Shown piece after piece: positions 7,764 through 18,551 of a stretch of 59,220 nt of DNA. The stretch spans positions 1 through 59,220 of the forward strand of contig CACXBF010000011.1 of assembly GCA_902765855.1 (NCBI GenBank). The letters are read 5' to 3'. Under the pieces are notes generated by a model. The model was not told the origin of the DNA and did no database searches. It saw nothing but the letters and a program-made list of their open reading frames with translations. Positions within the stretch are counted from its first letter, which is position 1, and each line of letters begins with the position of its first letter. The stretch is from an uncultured Ruminococcus sp. (lineage in GTDB: Bacteria; Bacillota; Clostridia; Oscillospirales; Acutalibacteraceae). The position numbers and the translations under genes were made by a program.

Positions 7764-7816
7764 AAAAATGCCCCGAATATTGTTTGGCATGAGTACCGAC
7801 AATATCCGGGGCATTG
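7764..7816. terminator. Terminator between nfnAB and gdhA, likely for gdhA
   Basis: AATGCCCCGAATATTGT and ACAATATCCGGGGCATT form a 17-bp stem with one G-T/A-C imperfection. The minus strand continues in TTTTTATG, so it ends gdhA transcription. The plus strand also reaches a T-rich stretch. Confidence 0.8.
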
Positions 7817-7869
7817 TATTTTTATAGAAAGGGATAGGAGTAATTTAGTTTATGAGATTTGCTATGCTA

Positions 7870-9300
<1,431 letters not shown>

Positions 9301-9357
9301 TTAATACCTTGCATATTTTATCATATAATTTTCCATAAATCAAATAAAAATTGTAAA

Positions 9358-9386
9358 AATATAATAAACTAATAAAATTTTGTCAA
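9358..9386 (-). promoter_or_regulatory. Putative gdhA promoter
   Basis: On the minus strand TTGACA (9381-9386), a 17-base spacer and TATATT (9358-9363) give a good promoter with a leader of about 150 nt. The gdhA-purC gap (9202-9626) is very A+T-rich and otherwise shows no gene or clear RNA structure. Confidence 0.65.
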
Positions 9387-9545
9387 GTTATACACAAATG
9401 ACTATGTATTTTTGGCAAAAATTATAGTAAATCATTCAAAATAACACTGCAAAAGCATAGATTTTTGATAATAATATGAGCAAATATGAAATTTTTTGAA
9501 AAAATTATGCAAAATTATAGAAAAAAGAAATCGTCTTTCTGGCTC

Positions 9546-9574
9546 TTGCTTAAATCGTCGAAATGAAGTATAAT
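9546..9574 (+). promoter_or_regulatory. Promoter of the pur cluster
   Basis: TTGCTT (9546-9551), a 17-base spacer and TATAAT (9569-9574) lie about 50 bases before purC. I did not find a purine riboswitch or a PurR box that I could support. Confidence 0.65.
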
Positions 9575-9626
9575 ATATGCGTATGATTTTTTTATTTTGT
9601 CAATTTAAGTTTGGAGGACTTTGAAT

Positions 9627-10334
9627 ATGGAAAAGAAAGAGCTTATTTACGAAGGCAAGGCAAAAAAGGTTTATGCAATGGACGATCCTGATTACTGTAT
9701 GGTAGAATATAAGGACGACGCTACTGCTTTTAATGGTCTTAAAAAGGGCACAATCAGAGGTAAGGGCGTAGTTAACAATAAGATGTCTAACTTTATGTTC
9801 AAACTTCTTGCAGAAAAAGGCATCGAAACACATTTCGTAGAGGAAATCAGCGACAGAGAAACTATCGTTAAGAAGGTTTCTATCGTTCCTCTCGAAGTTA
9901 TTATTCGTAACAAGGCAGCAGGCAGCCTCGCAAAGAAGCTCGGCCTTGAGGAAGGTATGGAGCTTAAATGCCCAATCCTTGAGTTTTCTTATAAGAACGA
10001 CGAGCTTGGCGACCCTATGATTAACAATTCACAGGCTATTGCTTGCGGTATCGCAACTCAGGAAGAAATTGATGTTATCAGCGATATGGCTTATAAAATA
10101 AACGACTATATGAAAGAATTCTTTGCAAGCGTAGGCGTCGAGCTTATCGACTTTAAGCTTGAGTTTGGTAAGTTCCACGATAAGATTATACTTGCTGATG
10201 AGATTTCTCCTGATACTTGCCGTTTCTGGGATATTAAGACACACGAGAAGCTCGATAAGGACCGTTTCCGCAGAGATATGGGCGGTGTAGAAGAAGCTTA
10301 TGCTGAGATGATGAGAAGAATCGGTCTTGCATAA
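9627..10334 (+). CDS. purC: Phosphoribosylaminoimidazole-succinocarboxamide synthase
   Basis: This 235-aa protein is SAICAR synthetase, ATP + CAIR + aspartate to SAICAR, in de novo purine synthesis. Motifs: [20 protein letters not shown] at the N-terminus (ATP-binding loop), [17 protein letters not shown], then [25 protein letters not shown] (signature). Length is typical for the monofunctional bacterial enzyme. The ATG at 9627 follows GGAGG; an in-frame TTG two codons earlier is less well spaced. It opens the purine gene run. Confidence 0.97.
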   Translation: MEKKELIYEGKAKKVYAMDDPDYCMVEYKDDATAFNGLKKGTIRGKGVVNNKMSNFMFKLLAEKGIETHFVEEISDRETIVKKVSIVPLEVIIRNKAAGSLAKKLGLEEGMELKCPILEFSYKNDELGDPMINNSQAIACGIATQEEIDVISDMAYKINDYMKEFFASVGVELIDFKLEFGKFHDKIILADEISPDTCRFWDIKTHEKLDKDRFRRDMGGVEEAYAEMMRRIGLA

Positions 10335-10380
10335 TTTTTTTGAAAACAATTTTATAATGCTAACAGGACGGTGAAACCTT

Positions 10381-11856
10381 TTGGACAGTAGCAAATTTTC
10401 AAACTGTTTCTCTGAGGAACTGCACGAAGAATGTGGTGTTTTCGGAGTATACAGTGATGGTGCTATAAACCCGGCTTATGCTTCATATAACGGACTTCTT
10501 GCTTTACAGCACAGAGGTCAGGAGAGTTGCGGAATTGCCGTCAACGACAGAGGCGTAATCAGCTATCATAAGGATATGGGACTTGTAAGCGAAGTATTTT
10601 CTAAGGAAACTTTGGCTTCGCTTGAAGGTCAGATGTCCGTTGCTCATGTCAGATATTCAACCGCAGGAGGAAGCGTTCCTGAAAACGCTCAACCGCTTGT
10701 AATGAGATATGTTAAGGGTGTTCTTGCTATCGCTCATAACGGCAACCTTACTAACGCTGTTGAGATTCGTAAAGAGCTTGAACATCGTGGGGCAATTTTT
10801 CAGACAACAATCGATTCCGAAGTAATCGCTTATTTGATTGCAAGAGAGCGTGTTCATTCACATTCTGTTGAGGCTGCTGTAAGTGCGGCTATGAAACAGC
10901 TTGACGGCTCATACTCATTATTGGTTATGAGTCCGAGAAAGCTCATTGCGGCTCGCGACCCTCATGGTTTCAGACCGCTATGTATGGGTAAGCTTGAAGG
11001 CTCTTATGTTTTTGCCTCTGAATCTTGTGCATTGGATGCAGCGGGTGCAGAATTTGTAAGAGATATTGAGCCTGGCGAAATTGTTGTTGTTGACGATAGA
11101 GGTATTACCTCAATCAAAGATAACTGCCCTAAGGAAAGCAAGAAATCTCTTTGTGTTTTTGAGTATATTTATTTCGCAAGAACAGACTCTATAATTGATG
11201 GAATCGGCGTTTATGAATCTCGTAAAGAGGCTGGAAGAATTCTTGCAAGAGAGTTCCCGGTTGACGCTGATTTGGTTATCGGTGTTCCTGAATCGGGAAT
11301 AGATGCCGCTATCGGATATAGCGAAGAATCAGGAATCCCTTATGAAAAGGGAATCGTTAAGAATAACTATATCGGCAGAACATTTATTAAGCCGACGCAG
11401 CAGGAGCGTGCAAAGAGTGTTCGCCTTAAACTTAATCCACTTCTTACAAGTGTTAAGGGCAAGAGAGTTGTTATGATAGACGACTCTATCGTTCGTGGCA
11501 CAACCTGCGATAGAATAGTGACTATGCTTAGAAAAGCAGGCGCTAAGGAGGTTCACCTCCGTATAAGTTCACCGCCATTTACTTGGCCTTGTTATTACGG
11601 AACAGATATTCCGTCTAAGGGCGAGCTTATTGCCTGCAAACATACTGTTGATGAGATTTGCAAAATCAGTGGAGCGGATTCTCTTGGCTATTTGCCGGCG
11701 GATAAGCTTTCACAGATGCTTTTGAATAAAGCAAATGGTATTTGTACCGCTTGCTTTACTGGAAAATACCCAACAGAAATACCTCAAAAATTACTTGAAG
11801 GTAAGGAAAGAGGCGGAGTTGACTTTGACAAGAAAATTGTCAAGGATAAGCAATAA
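10381..11856 (+). CDS. purF: Amidophosphoribosyltransferase (PurF)
   Basis: This 491-aa protein converts PRPP and glutamine to phosphoribosylamine, the committed step of purine synthesis. It has an N-terminal class II glutamine amidotransferase domain; the nucleophile is Cys18 in HEECGVFG, so a 17-residue propeptide must be removed, as in the Bacillus-type enzyme. The phosphoribosyltransferase domain has the PRPP motif VVMIDDSIVRGTT. Late cysteines (ACKHTVDEICKISG, GICTACFTG) fit the [4Fe-4S] ligands of this subclass. The start is TTG, spaced after GGACGGTGA. It lies 46 bases after purC. Confidence 0.95.
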   Translation: MDSSKFSNCFSEELHEECGVFGVYSDGAINPAYASYNGLLALQHRGQESCGIAVNDRGVISYHKDMGLVSEVFSKETLASLEGQMSVAHVRYSTAGGSVPENAQPLVMRYVKGVLAIAHNGNLTNAVEIRKELEHRGAIFQTTIDSEVIAYLIARERVHSHSVEAAVSAAMKQLDGSYSLLVMSPRKLIAARDPHGFRPLCMGKLEGSYVFASESCALDAAGAEFVRDIEPGEIVVVDDRGITSIKDNCPKESKKSLCVFEYIYFARTDSIIDGIGVYESRKEAGRILAREFPVDADLVIGVPESGIDAAIGYSEESGIPYEKGIVKNNYIGRTFIKPTQQERAKSVRLKLNPLLTSVKGKRVVMIDDSIVRGTTCDRIVTMLRKAGAKEVHLRISSPPFTWPCYYGTDIPSKGELIACKHTVDEICKISGADSLGYLPADKLSQMLLNKANGICTACFTGKYPTEIPQKLLEGKERGGVDFDKKIVKDKQ

Positions 11857-11899
11857 TTTGCCGATTTCAGTATTTTTAAGGTGAAAGGAATTTAAGATT

Positions 11900-13333
11900 A
11901 TGGCTAAAGATACCTATGAATCTCCTCTTTCGTCAAGATATGCCGATAAGGAAATGAAATATCTTTTTTCTCCTGACAAGAAGTTCAGAACATGGAGAAA
12001 GCTTTGGATTGCTCTTGCAGAATCCGAAATGGAGCTTGGACTTCCTATTACACAGGAACAGATTGACGAGCTTAAAGCACACGCTGATGACATCAACTAT
12101 GATGTTGCAGAAGAAAGAGAAAAGTTGGTTCGTCACGATGTTATGTCACATGTTTACGCATATGGCGTACAATGCCCGAATGCAAAGGGAATTATCCATC
12201 TCGGAGCAACCTCTTGCTATGTTGGTGACAACACAGATGTTATAATTATGACAGAGGCTTTGCGTATAGTTGAGAAAAAGCTTGTCGGAGTTATCCGCAC
12301 ACTTTCCGACTTTGCAAGAAAATATAAAGACCTTCCTACACTTGCATTTACACATTTTCAGCCGGCGCAGCCTACAACAGTAGGTAAGCGTGCTACACTT
12401 TGGATTCAGGACCTTCTTATGGACCTCGAAGATGTAAGGTATCAGCTTTCTAAGGCAAAGCTTCTTGGCTGTAAGGGTACAACAGGTACGCAGGCAAGCT
12501 TCCTTGAGCTTTTCGAGGGTGACCACGAAAAGTGTCGTGAGCTTGACAGAAGAATTGCTGCAAAGCTTGGCTATGATTCTTGCTTTGCTGTTTCAGGACA
12601 GACATATTCCAGAAAGCTTGATAGTCAAATCTTGAATGTTCTTGCAGGAATTGCACAGAGTGCTACAAAGTTCTCTAATGATATAAGACTTCTTCAGCAC
12701 TTGAAGGAGATTGAAGAGCCATTCGAGAAAAATCAGATTGGTTCTTCTGCTATGGCATATAAGAGAAATCCTATGCGTTCGGAGCGTATAGCATCACTTT
12801 CAAGATATGTTATGGTTGATGTACTTAATCCATATATTACAGCAGCTACGCAGTGGTTTGAGAGAACTCTTGATGATTCGGCTAATAAGAGATTGAGCAT
12901 ACCTGAGGGCTTCCTTGCTATTGATGCAGTTCTTAATTTGTATCTTAATGTAAGCGACGGACTTGTAGTTTATGATAAGGTTATAGAAAAGCGTTTGCGT
13001 TCTGAGTTACCGTTTATGGCAACTGAGAATATTATGATGGACGCAGTAAAGCGTGGCGGAGACCGTCAGGAGCTTCACGAGCGTATTCGTGAGCTTTCTG
13101 TTGAAACCGGTTATGAAATCAAAGCAGAGGGTAAGGAAAATCATCTCTTTGAGAAGATTGCAAAAGACCCTATCTTTGGTGTAACCTTAGAGGAGCTTGA
13201 GGAGCATCTTAAGCCAGAAAACTATGTTGGCAGAGCACCTCAGCAGACAGAAGATTTTCTCAATGATGTTGTAGCACCTGTTTTAGCAGAATATGAGAAT
13301 ATTGCTGTTGAAGAGGTTGAAATTAACGTATAA
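11900..13333 (+). CDS. purB: Adenylosuccinate lyase
   Basis: This 477-aa protein belongs to the fumarase/aspartase superfamily. It shows the signature SSAMAYKRNPMRSE, the catalytic His region GATSCYVGDN, and FTHFQPAQPTTVGKR. It cleaves SAICAR to AICAR and adenylosuccinate to AMP, releasing fumarate. It follows purF by 43 bases with a weak site (GTGAAAGGAA). Length fits the long adenylosuccinate lyase subgroup. A hairpin and a repeat-rich gap follow, so purA may have its own transcript. Confidence 0.95.
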   Translation: MAKDTYESPLSSRYADKEMKYLFSPDKKFRTWRKLWIALAESEMELGLPITQEQIDELKAHADDINYDVAEEREKLVRHDVMSHVYAYGVQCPNAKGIIHLGATSCYVGDNTDVIIMTEALRIVEKKLVGVIRTLSDFARKYKDLPTLAFTHFQPAQPTTVGKRATLWIQDLLMDLEDVRYQLSKAKLLGCKGTTGTQASFLELFEGDHEKCRELDRRIAAKLGYDSCFAVSGQTYSRKLDSQILNVLAGIAQSATKFSNDIRLLQHLKEIEEPFEKNQIGSSAMAYKRNPMRSERIASLSRYVMVDVLNPYITAATQWFERTLDDSANKRLSIPEGFLAIDAVLNLYLNVSDGLVVYDKVIEKRLRSELPFMATENIMMDAVKRGGDRQELHERIRELSVETGYEIKAEGKENHLFEKIAKDPIFGVTLEELEEHLKPENYVGRAPQQTEDFLNDVVAPVLAEYENIAVEEVEINV

Positions 13334-13351
13334 AAAAATACTTACAGTGCA

Positions 13352-13381
13352 AGAGATATGTACTATTTTGTGCATATCTCT
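13352..13381 (+). terminator. Hairpin downstream of purB
   Basis: AGAGATATG and CATATCTCT form a 9-bp stem 18 bases after purB. The T run comes only after AAAACTG, so termination may be weak. Confidence 0.45.
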
Positions 13382-13439
13382 AAAACTGTTTTTATAAGCA
13401 TATGGGTGTCGGCATATGGTGAAGATGTGAATGATGAAA

Positions 13440-13765
13440 TATTTAACGGGCGAACATAGTTCGCCGCTACAATTTGCTAATAGGTTTTTCTAAGACACTC
13501 AAAAGTTTTGCTCAAGCCTTTTGCGGCGAGCCGCCGCAGCCAAGACGCGTTCTGACTTTTTTGTTAAATTATTGATTGTTATTCGCGTTGAAGTTATTTG
13601 TAAATCAAATTATTTGAGGCTTGCAGTTTCCAAAGGCAGAGCCTTTGGTGGGGGTTAAGGGCAAATCCCTTAAAATATAAGTCGGTTAAGAATTTCGAGG
13701 TTTTGCAAAGCAAAACCGACTACACGACTTGACAACGGAGGCACTCCGCCCCTTAACAACAAAAA
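13440..13765. repeat. Array of short palindromes between purB and purA
   Basis: At least six compact palindromes lie in about 300 bases. They are GGCGAAC-ata-GTTCGCC (13449-13465), TGCGGCG-agc-CGCCGCA (13522-13538), CCAAAGGC-aga-GCCTTTGG (13630-13648), TTAAGGG-caaat-CCCTTAA (13655-13673), GGTTTTGC-aaa-GCAAAACC (13699-13717) and CGGAG-gca-CTCCG (13736-13748). Five of the six have a 3-base centre. No gene is visible. The block looks like a mosaic of small dispersed repeat units and may shape mRNA ends or purA expression; that role is inference. Confidence 0.7.
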
Positions 13766-13786
13766 ATGAAAGGTTGGATTTTAATT

Positions 13787-15070
13787 ATGGTAAAAGCTAT
13801 TGTTGGTGCAAACTGGGGAGATGAAGGCAAGGGCAAGATAACTGATGTGCTTGCAGCAAATTCAGATATGGTTATCCGTTTTCAGGGAGGAAGCAACGCA
13901 GGACACACTATCATAAATAACTATGGTCGTTTCGCTCTTCATCAGCTTCCAAGTGGTGTTTTCTATGATAATATCACAAATATTATCGGAAACGGTGTTG
14001 CACTGAATGTTGATAATTTTATCAACGAACTTAAGAGCCTTGAGGAACAAGGTGTAAAGAATGTGCATATACTGGTATCTGACAGAGCTCAAATCGTAAT
14101 GCCTTATCATATTCTTTTCGATTGCTATGAGGAGGAAAGACTTTCAAAAGAAAGCTTTGGTTCTACTAAGTCCGGTATTGCTCCTTTCTATTCTGATAAA
14201 TTTGCTAAGATTGGTTTTCAGGTAAACGAGCTTTATGATGATACTGACTCATTAAGAAAAAAGCTTGAAAAAATTCTTGAGGTTAAGAATTTAACTATTA
14301 AGAATCTCTATCACAAAGAAGAACTTAGCGTTGACGAGATTTTCAATAAGCTTATGGAATATAAAGAAAAGCTTGAGCCTTATGTTGCTTCAACATTTGA
14401 TATAGTTAATGATGCTGTTAAGGCTGGAAAGAATATTCTTCTTGAGGGACAGCTTGGTACACTTAAGGATACTGATTTTGGTATCTATCCAATGGTTACT
14501 TCTTCAAATACAATCGCCGGTTACGGTGCTGTTGGTGCAGGCGGTATTCCTCCATATGAGATTAAAGAAATTGTTACAGTTGTTAAGGCATACTCAAGCT
14601 CTGTTGGTGCAGGTGAATTCGTAAGCGAAATTCACGATGAAAAAGAGGCAGAGGAACTTCGTAAGCGTGGCGGAGATAAGGGCGAATACGGTGCAACAAC
14701 AGGTCGTCCAAGAAGAGTTGGCTGGCTTGACCTCGTTGCAACTCGTTATGGCTGTAAGGTTCAAGGTGCAACACAGGTTGCTTTCACAGTTATTGATGCT
14801 CTTGGCTATCTTGATGAAATTCCTGTTGTTGTTGCTTATGAGCTTGACGGCGAAAGAATTGATTACTTCCCATCAACAACAAAGCTTAAGAGATGCAAGC
14901 CTATTATTGAGGTTCTCCCTGGCTGGAAGTGCGATATTCGTGGAATTAAGGAATATGATAAGCTTCCTGAAAATTGCAGAAGGTATATCGAATTTGCTGA
15001 GAAGGCAGTCGGTGTTCCTTTCAAGATGATTTCTAATGGACCGAAGCGTGAGGACATCATTCTAAGATAA
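13787..15070 (+). CDS. purA: Adenylosuccinate synthetase
   Basis: This 427-aa protein opens with the GTP-binding loop GANWGDEGKGKITD, followed by GGSNAGHTI and later TTGRPRRVGWLDLVATRYG. It makes adenylosuccinate from IMP, aspartate and GTP. I prefer the ATG at 13787; an ATG seven codons earlier lacks a ribosome site. Length is normal. Seventeen bases separate it from glmS, so the two are likely cotranscribed. Confidence 0.96.
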   Translation: MVKAIVGANWGDEGKGKITDVLAANSDMVIRFQGGSNAGHTIINNYGRFALHQLPSGVFYDNITNIIGNGVALNVDNFINELKSLEEQGVKNVHILVSDRAQIVMPYHILFDCYEEERLSKESFGSTKSGIAPFYSDKFAKIGFQVNELYDDTDSLRKKLEKILEVKNLTIKNLYHKEELSVDEIFNKLMEYKEKLEPYVASTFDIVNDAVKAGKNILLEGQLGTLKDTDFGIYPMVTSSNTIAGYGAVGAGGIPPYEIKEIVTVVKAYSSSVGAGEFVSEIHDEKEAEELRKRGGDKGEYGATTGRPRRVGWLDLVATRYGCKVQGATQVAFTVIDALGYLDEIPVVVAYELDGERIDYFPSTTKLKRCKPIIEVLPGWKCDIRGIKEYDKLPENCRRYIEFAEKAVGVPFKMISNGPKREDIILR

Positions 15071-15086
15071 GACCGGAGGGATTATT

Positions 15087-16913
15087 TTGTGTGGTATAGT
15101 TGGATACATAGGCTATGAACAAGCGGCTCCTAACCTTTTAAGTGGACTCGAAAAGCTTGAGTATCGTGGTTACGATTCAGCAGGTATCTGCGTTTATGAT
15201 GGAGAAAAGCTCAATGTTTTTAAGGCAAAAGGTAAGCTTAAGATTCTTAGTGATATGATTGATGGTGGTAAAGCTGTTAAAGGTACTGTTGGTATAGGCC
15301 ATACAAGATGGGCTACTCACGGCGAACCATCAGATGCAAATTCACACCCTCATCTGAGTGATTCAGGTAAATTTGCTGTTGTTCACAACGGAATAATAGA
15401 AAATTATATTAAGCTTAAAGACCATCTTATTCGCAGAGGGGTAAAGTTCCACTCTGAAACAGATACAGAGGTTATAGCACAGCTTTTGGATTATTATTAT
15501 ACTGGCGATATTATTGATACTGTCATTAAGGTTCTTTCTAAAGTAAACGGTTCATATGCTCTTGGCATAATTTGCCTTGATAATCCCGACCAGATTATTG
15601 CAGTAAGAAAAGAAAGCCCGCTTATTATCGGACTTGGCAAGAATGAAAACTACATTGCAAGTGATATTCCTGCTATTCTTGAAAAGACAAGAGATATTTA
15701 TCGTCTTGATGCAGATGAAATTGCCATTATTACAAGTTCAGATGTTAAGATTATCAACACTGATAAAGATGAAGTTAAAAAAGAAGTTCAGCATATAAAT
15801 TGGGACATTTCTGCGGCTGAAAAGGGCGGTTATGAAACATTTATGTTTAAAGAGATTATGGAACAGCCTAAGGCTTTCCGTGATACTATTAACCCAAGAA
15901 TCAAAGATAATAGAATTGTCTTTGATGAAATAAACCTTACACCTGAACAGTTTAAAAGCTTTAAAAAGATTTGCATAGTTGCTTGTGGTTCTGCATATCA
16001 TGTAGGTGTTGTCGCAAAATATGTATTTGAACAGACATTGAGAATTCCTGTTGAGGTTGATGTTGCTTCGGAATTCCGTTACAGAAATCCGATTGTCGAT
16101 GATAAAACTCTTGTAATAGTAATAAGTCAGTCCGGTGAAACAGCTGATACTCTCGCAGCACTCAGAGAGGCAAAGAGCCATGGTGCTTATATTCTTTCTA
16201 TTGTAAATGTTGTTGGAAGTGCTATTGCAAACGAATCTAATGATGTTGTTTATACATGGGCAGGTCCTGAAATTGCTGTTGCTACAACAAAGGCTTATAG
16301 CACACAGCTTGCAGTTGTCTATCTTCTTACAATCTATTTTGGAGATATTCTTGGAACAATCTCCGAAACAGACTATAAAAAATATCTTTCTGAGCTTAGA
16401 CTTATTCCAGATAAGATAGAGCAAATTCTAAAGAATAAAGAAGATATTCAGTATTTTGCATCACAGCAATTTGATAACAGAGATATATTCTTTATTGGCA
16501 GAAATCTTGATTATGCTCTTTCTCTCGAGGGTTCGCTCAAGCTGAAGGAAATCTCTTATATTCATTCAGAGGCATATGCAGCCGGTGAATTGAAACATGG
16601 AACTATTTCTCTTATAGAAGATGGCACACTTGTAGTTGCTCTTGCAACACACTCAAATCTTTTTGAGAAAACCATGAGCAATGTCGTTGAGGTTAAATCC
16701 AGAGGTGCGGTTGTTCTCGGACTTACTTGTGAGGACCACCCCGAAATTGAAAAAAGCGTTGATTTTGCTTTTTATATACCAAAGACCTGTGATATTATGT
16801 TGCCGTCTTTGGCAGTAATTCCGTTACAGCTTTTTGCTTATTATGTTGCTTCTCTAAAGGGTTGTGATATTGATAAGCCGAGAAATCTTGCAAAATCTGT
16901 AACAGTTGAATAA
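15087..16913 (+). CDS. glmS: Glutamine-fructose-6-phosphate aminotransferase
   Basis: This 608-aa protein makes glucosamine-6-phosphate for wall synthesis. It has an N-terminal class II amidotransferase domain (CGIVGYIG, Cys2 nucleophile; GHTRWATHG; HNGIIENY) and two SIS isomerase domains (ISQSGETADTLAALREAK; SEAYAAGELKHGTISLIE). It ends in the expected KPRNLAKSVTVE. The start is TTG directly before the Cys codon, with GGAGGG six bases upstream. Its place between purA and guaA is notable, since glmS is not a purine gene; a common glutamine theme is a possible reason. I see no glmS ribozyme, and the 16-base gap excludes one here. Confidence 0.96.
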   Translation: MCGIVGYIGYEQAAPNLLSGLEKLEYRGYDSAGICVYDGEKLNVFKAKGKLKILSDMIDGGKAVKGTVGIGHTRWATHGEPSDANSHPHLSDSGKFAVVHNGIIENYIKLKDHLIRRGVKFHSETDTEVIAQLLDYYYTGDIIDTVIKVLSKVNGSYALGIICLDNPDQIIAVRKESPLIIGLGKNENYIASDIPAILEKTRDIYRLDADEIAIITSSDVKIINTDKDEVKKEVQHINWDISAAEKGGYETFMFKEIMEQPKAFRDTINPRIKDNRIVFDEINLTPEQFKSFKKICIVACGSAYHVGVVAKYVFEQTLRIPVEVDVASEFRYRNPIVDDKTLVIVISQSGETADTLAALREAKSHGAYILSIVNVVGSAIANESNDVVYTWAGPEIAVATTKAYSTQLAVVYLLTIYFGDILGTISETDYKKYLSELRLIPDKIEQILKNKEDIQYFASQQFDNRDIFFIGRNLDYALSLEGSLKLKEISYIHSEAYAAGELKHGTISLIEDGTLVVALATHSNLFEKTMSNVVEVKSRGAVVLGLTCEDHPEIEKSVDFAFYIPKTCDIMLPSLAVIPLQLFAYYVASLKGCDIDKPRNLAKSVTVE

Positions 16914-16931
16914 GTTTTTGAGGTGAAAATG

Positions 16932-18473
16932 ATGGAAATTAAAAATGAAGCGGTTTTGATTCTCGACTTCGGAGGTCAGTATAGTCAGCTTATCGCAAGA
17001 AGAGTTCGTGAGCTTAATGTTTATTGTGAGATTAAGCCATATAGAATTTCTGCTGAGGAGATTAAGCAGGGCAACTATAAGGGAATTATTTTCTCTGGTG
17101 GTCCTAACAGTGTTTATGCTGAAAAAGCTCCTAAGTGTGACCCTAAGCTTTTTGAGCTTGGCATACCTGTTCTTGGTATTTGCTATGGTGCTCAGCTTAT
17201 GGCAAATATGCTCGGCGGAGAAGTTAGCACTTCACTCGTAAGAGAATATGGCAACACAAATGTTTTATTTGATAACACAAGTACACTTTTCCAAAATGCA
17301 AGTGACGAGAATATTTGCTGGATGAGTCATACAGACTATATTTCTAAAGCTCCTGAGGGTTTTAAGATTATTGCTCGTACAGATGATTGTCCTGTTGCCG
17401 CTATGGAAGACAGAAAAAATCAATTTTATGCTATGCAGTTTCACCCGGAAGTTCAGCATACAAAAGAGGGTATGACTTATCTCAAAAATTTCCTCTATAA
17501 TGCTTGTGCTTGCAAAGGCGACTGGAAGATGAGCTCATTTGTTAATGATACCATTCAGCATCTTAAAGAAACTATCGGCGATAAAAAGGTTCTTTGTGCG
17601 TTATCGGGAGGAGTTGATTCTTCTGTTGCTGCTGTCCTTGTACACAAGGCTATAGGAAAGAATCTTACTTGTATCTTTGTTGACCACGGACTTCTTCGCA
17701 AGGACGAGGGCGACCAAGTTGAAAAGGTATTCAGAGAGCAGTTTGATATGAACCTTATCCGAGTAAACTGCAAGGATAGATTCCTCAAAAAACTTGAAGG
17801 TGTTTCTGACCCTGAACGCAAGAGAAAGATTATCGGCGAAGAGTTCATTCGTGTATTTGAGGAAAAGGCAAATGAGCTTGGAAAGATGGATTATCTTTGC
17901 CAAGGAACAATTTATCCTGATGTTGTTGAGAGCGGTGTAGGCGAGGCCGCTGTAATTAAGAGCCACCACAATGTTGGAGGACTTCCTGAAGATGTTAATT
18001 TTGAGGGAATTATCGAGCCTTTGCGTTATCTCTTTAAAGATGAAGTCCGTAAAGCTGGTCTTGAACTTCTTATTCCACCTTTCCTTGTATGGCGTCAGCC
18101 GTTCCCGGGTCCGGGTCTTGCTATTCGTGTTCTTGGAGAAATTACAGACGAAAAGCTTGATATTCTCAAAGATGCAGACGCAATTATGCGTGAAGAAATA
18201 GCAAATGCAGGGCTTGACAAAGATATTAACCAATACTTTGCAGTTCTCACAAATATTAAGAGCGTTGGCGTTATGGGTGACGGAAGAACTTATGACAGTA
18301 CAATTGCACTTCGTGCTGTAACAACAAGCGATTTTATGACCGCTGACTGGGCACACATTCCTTATGATGTTCTTGGAAAAATTTCAAGCAGAATTATTAA
18401 TGAGGTTAAGCATGTAAATAGAGTTGTTTACGATATTACAAGCAAGCCACCGGCAACTATCGAGTGGGAATAA
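16932..18473 (+). CDS. guaA: GMP synthase (glutamine-hydrolysing)
   Basis: This 513-aa protein has an N-terminal class I amidotransferase (GICYGAQ nucleophile Cys, FHPEVQHT), an ATP-pyrophosphatase domain with the P-loop [12 protein letters not shown], and the C-terminal dimerization part ([15 protein letters not shown]-type sequence, here with RQPFPGPG). It ends ...PPATIEWE. It converts XMP to GMP. I start at the ATG at 16932, six bases after GAGGTG; an ATG one codon earlier and a GTG at 16923 are alternatives. The last codons form the integration site of the island that follows. Confidence 0.96.
   Translation: MEIKNEAVLILDFGGQYSQLIARRVRELNVYCEIKPYRISAEEIKQGNYKGIIFSGGPNSVYAEKAPKCDPKLFELGIPVLGICYGAQLMANMLGGEVSTSLVREYGNTNVLFDNTSTLFQNASDENICWMSHTDYISKAPEGFKIIARTDDCPVAAMEDRKNQFYAMQFHPEVQHTKEGMTYLKNFLYNACACKGDWKMSSFVNDTIQHLKETIGDKKVLCALSGGVDSSVAAVLVHKAIGKNLTCIFVDHGLLRKDEGDQVEKVFREQFDMNLIRVNCKDRFLKKLEGVSDPERKRKIIGEEFIRVFEEKANELGKMDYLCQGTIYPDVVESGVGEAAVIKSHHNVGGLPEDVNFEGIIEPLRYLFKDEVRKAGLELLIPPFLVWRQPFPGPGLAIRVLGEITDEKLDILKDADAIMREEIANAGLDKDINQYFAVLTNIKSVGVMGDGRTYDSTIALRAVTTSDFMTADWAHIPYDVLGKISSRIINEVKHVNRVVYDITSKPPATIEWE
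18462..18473 (+). other. Left attachment core at the guaA 3' end
   Basis: GAGTGGGAATAA, the last codons and stop of guaA, recurs with one change (GAGTGGGAGTAA) at 54216-54227. The 3' end of guaA is a known target of tyrosine-integrase elements. A nearby TCTATATTTTGTCTA (18523-18537) is nearly identical to TCTACATTTTGTCTA at 40221-40235 and CCTACATTTTGTCTA at 54097-54111, so these may be element-end or integrase-arm sequences. Confidence 0.7.
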
Positions 18474-18483
18474 ACAAAAAATG

Positions 18484-18518
18484 ACGGGAAGCCGCTTCTG
18501 ATGCGGTTTCCCGTTTTT
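18484..18518 (+). terminator. Terminator downstream of guaA
   Basis: ACGGGAAGCCGC and GCGGTTTCCCGT form a 12-bp stem (one G-T pair) followed by a T run. It lies inside the inserted element by the att assignment, so the element would supply the guaA terminator. Confidence 0.85.
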
Positions 18519-18551
18519 CTCGTCTATATTTTGTCTATAACAAAAAGAATA

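Noticed and set aside
17601-18356. Long open frame on the minus strand opposite guaA
   Set aside because: Shadow of guaA without ribosome site or domain.
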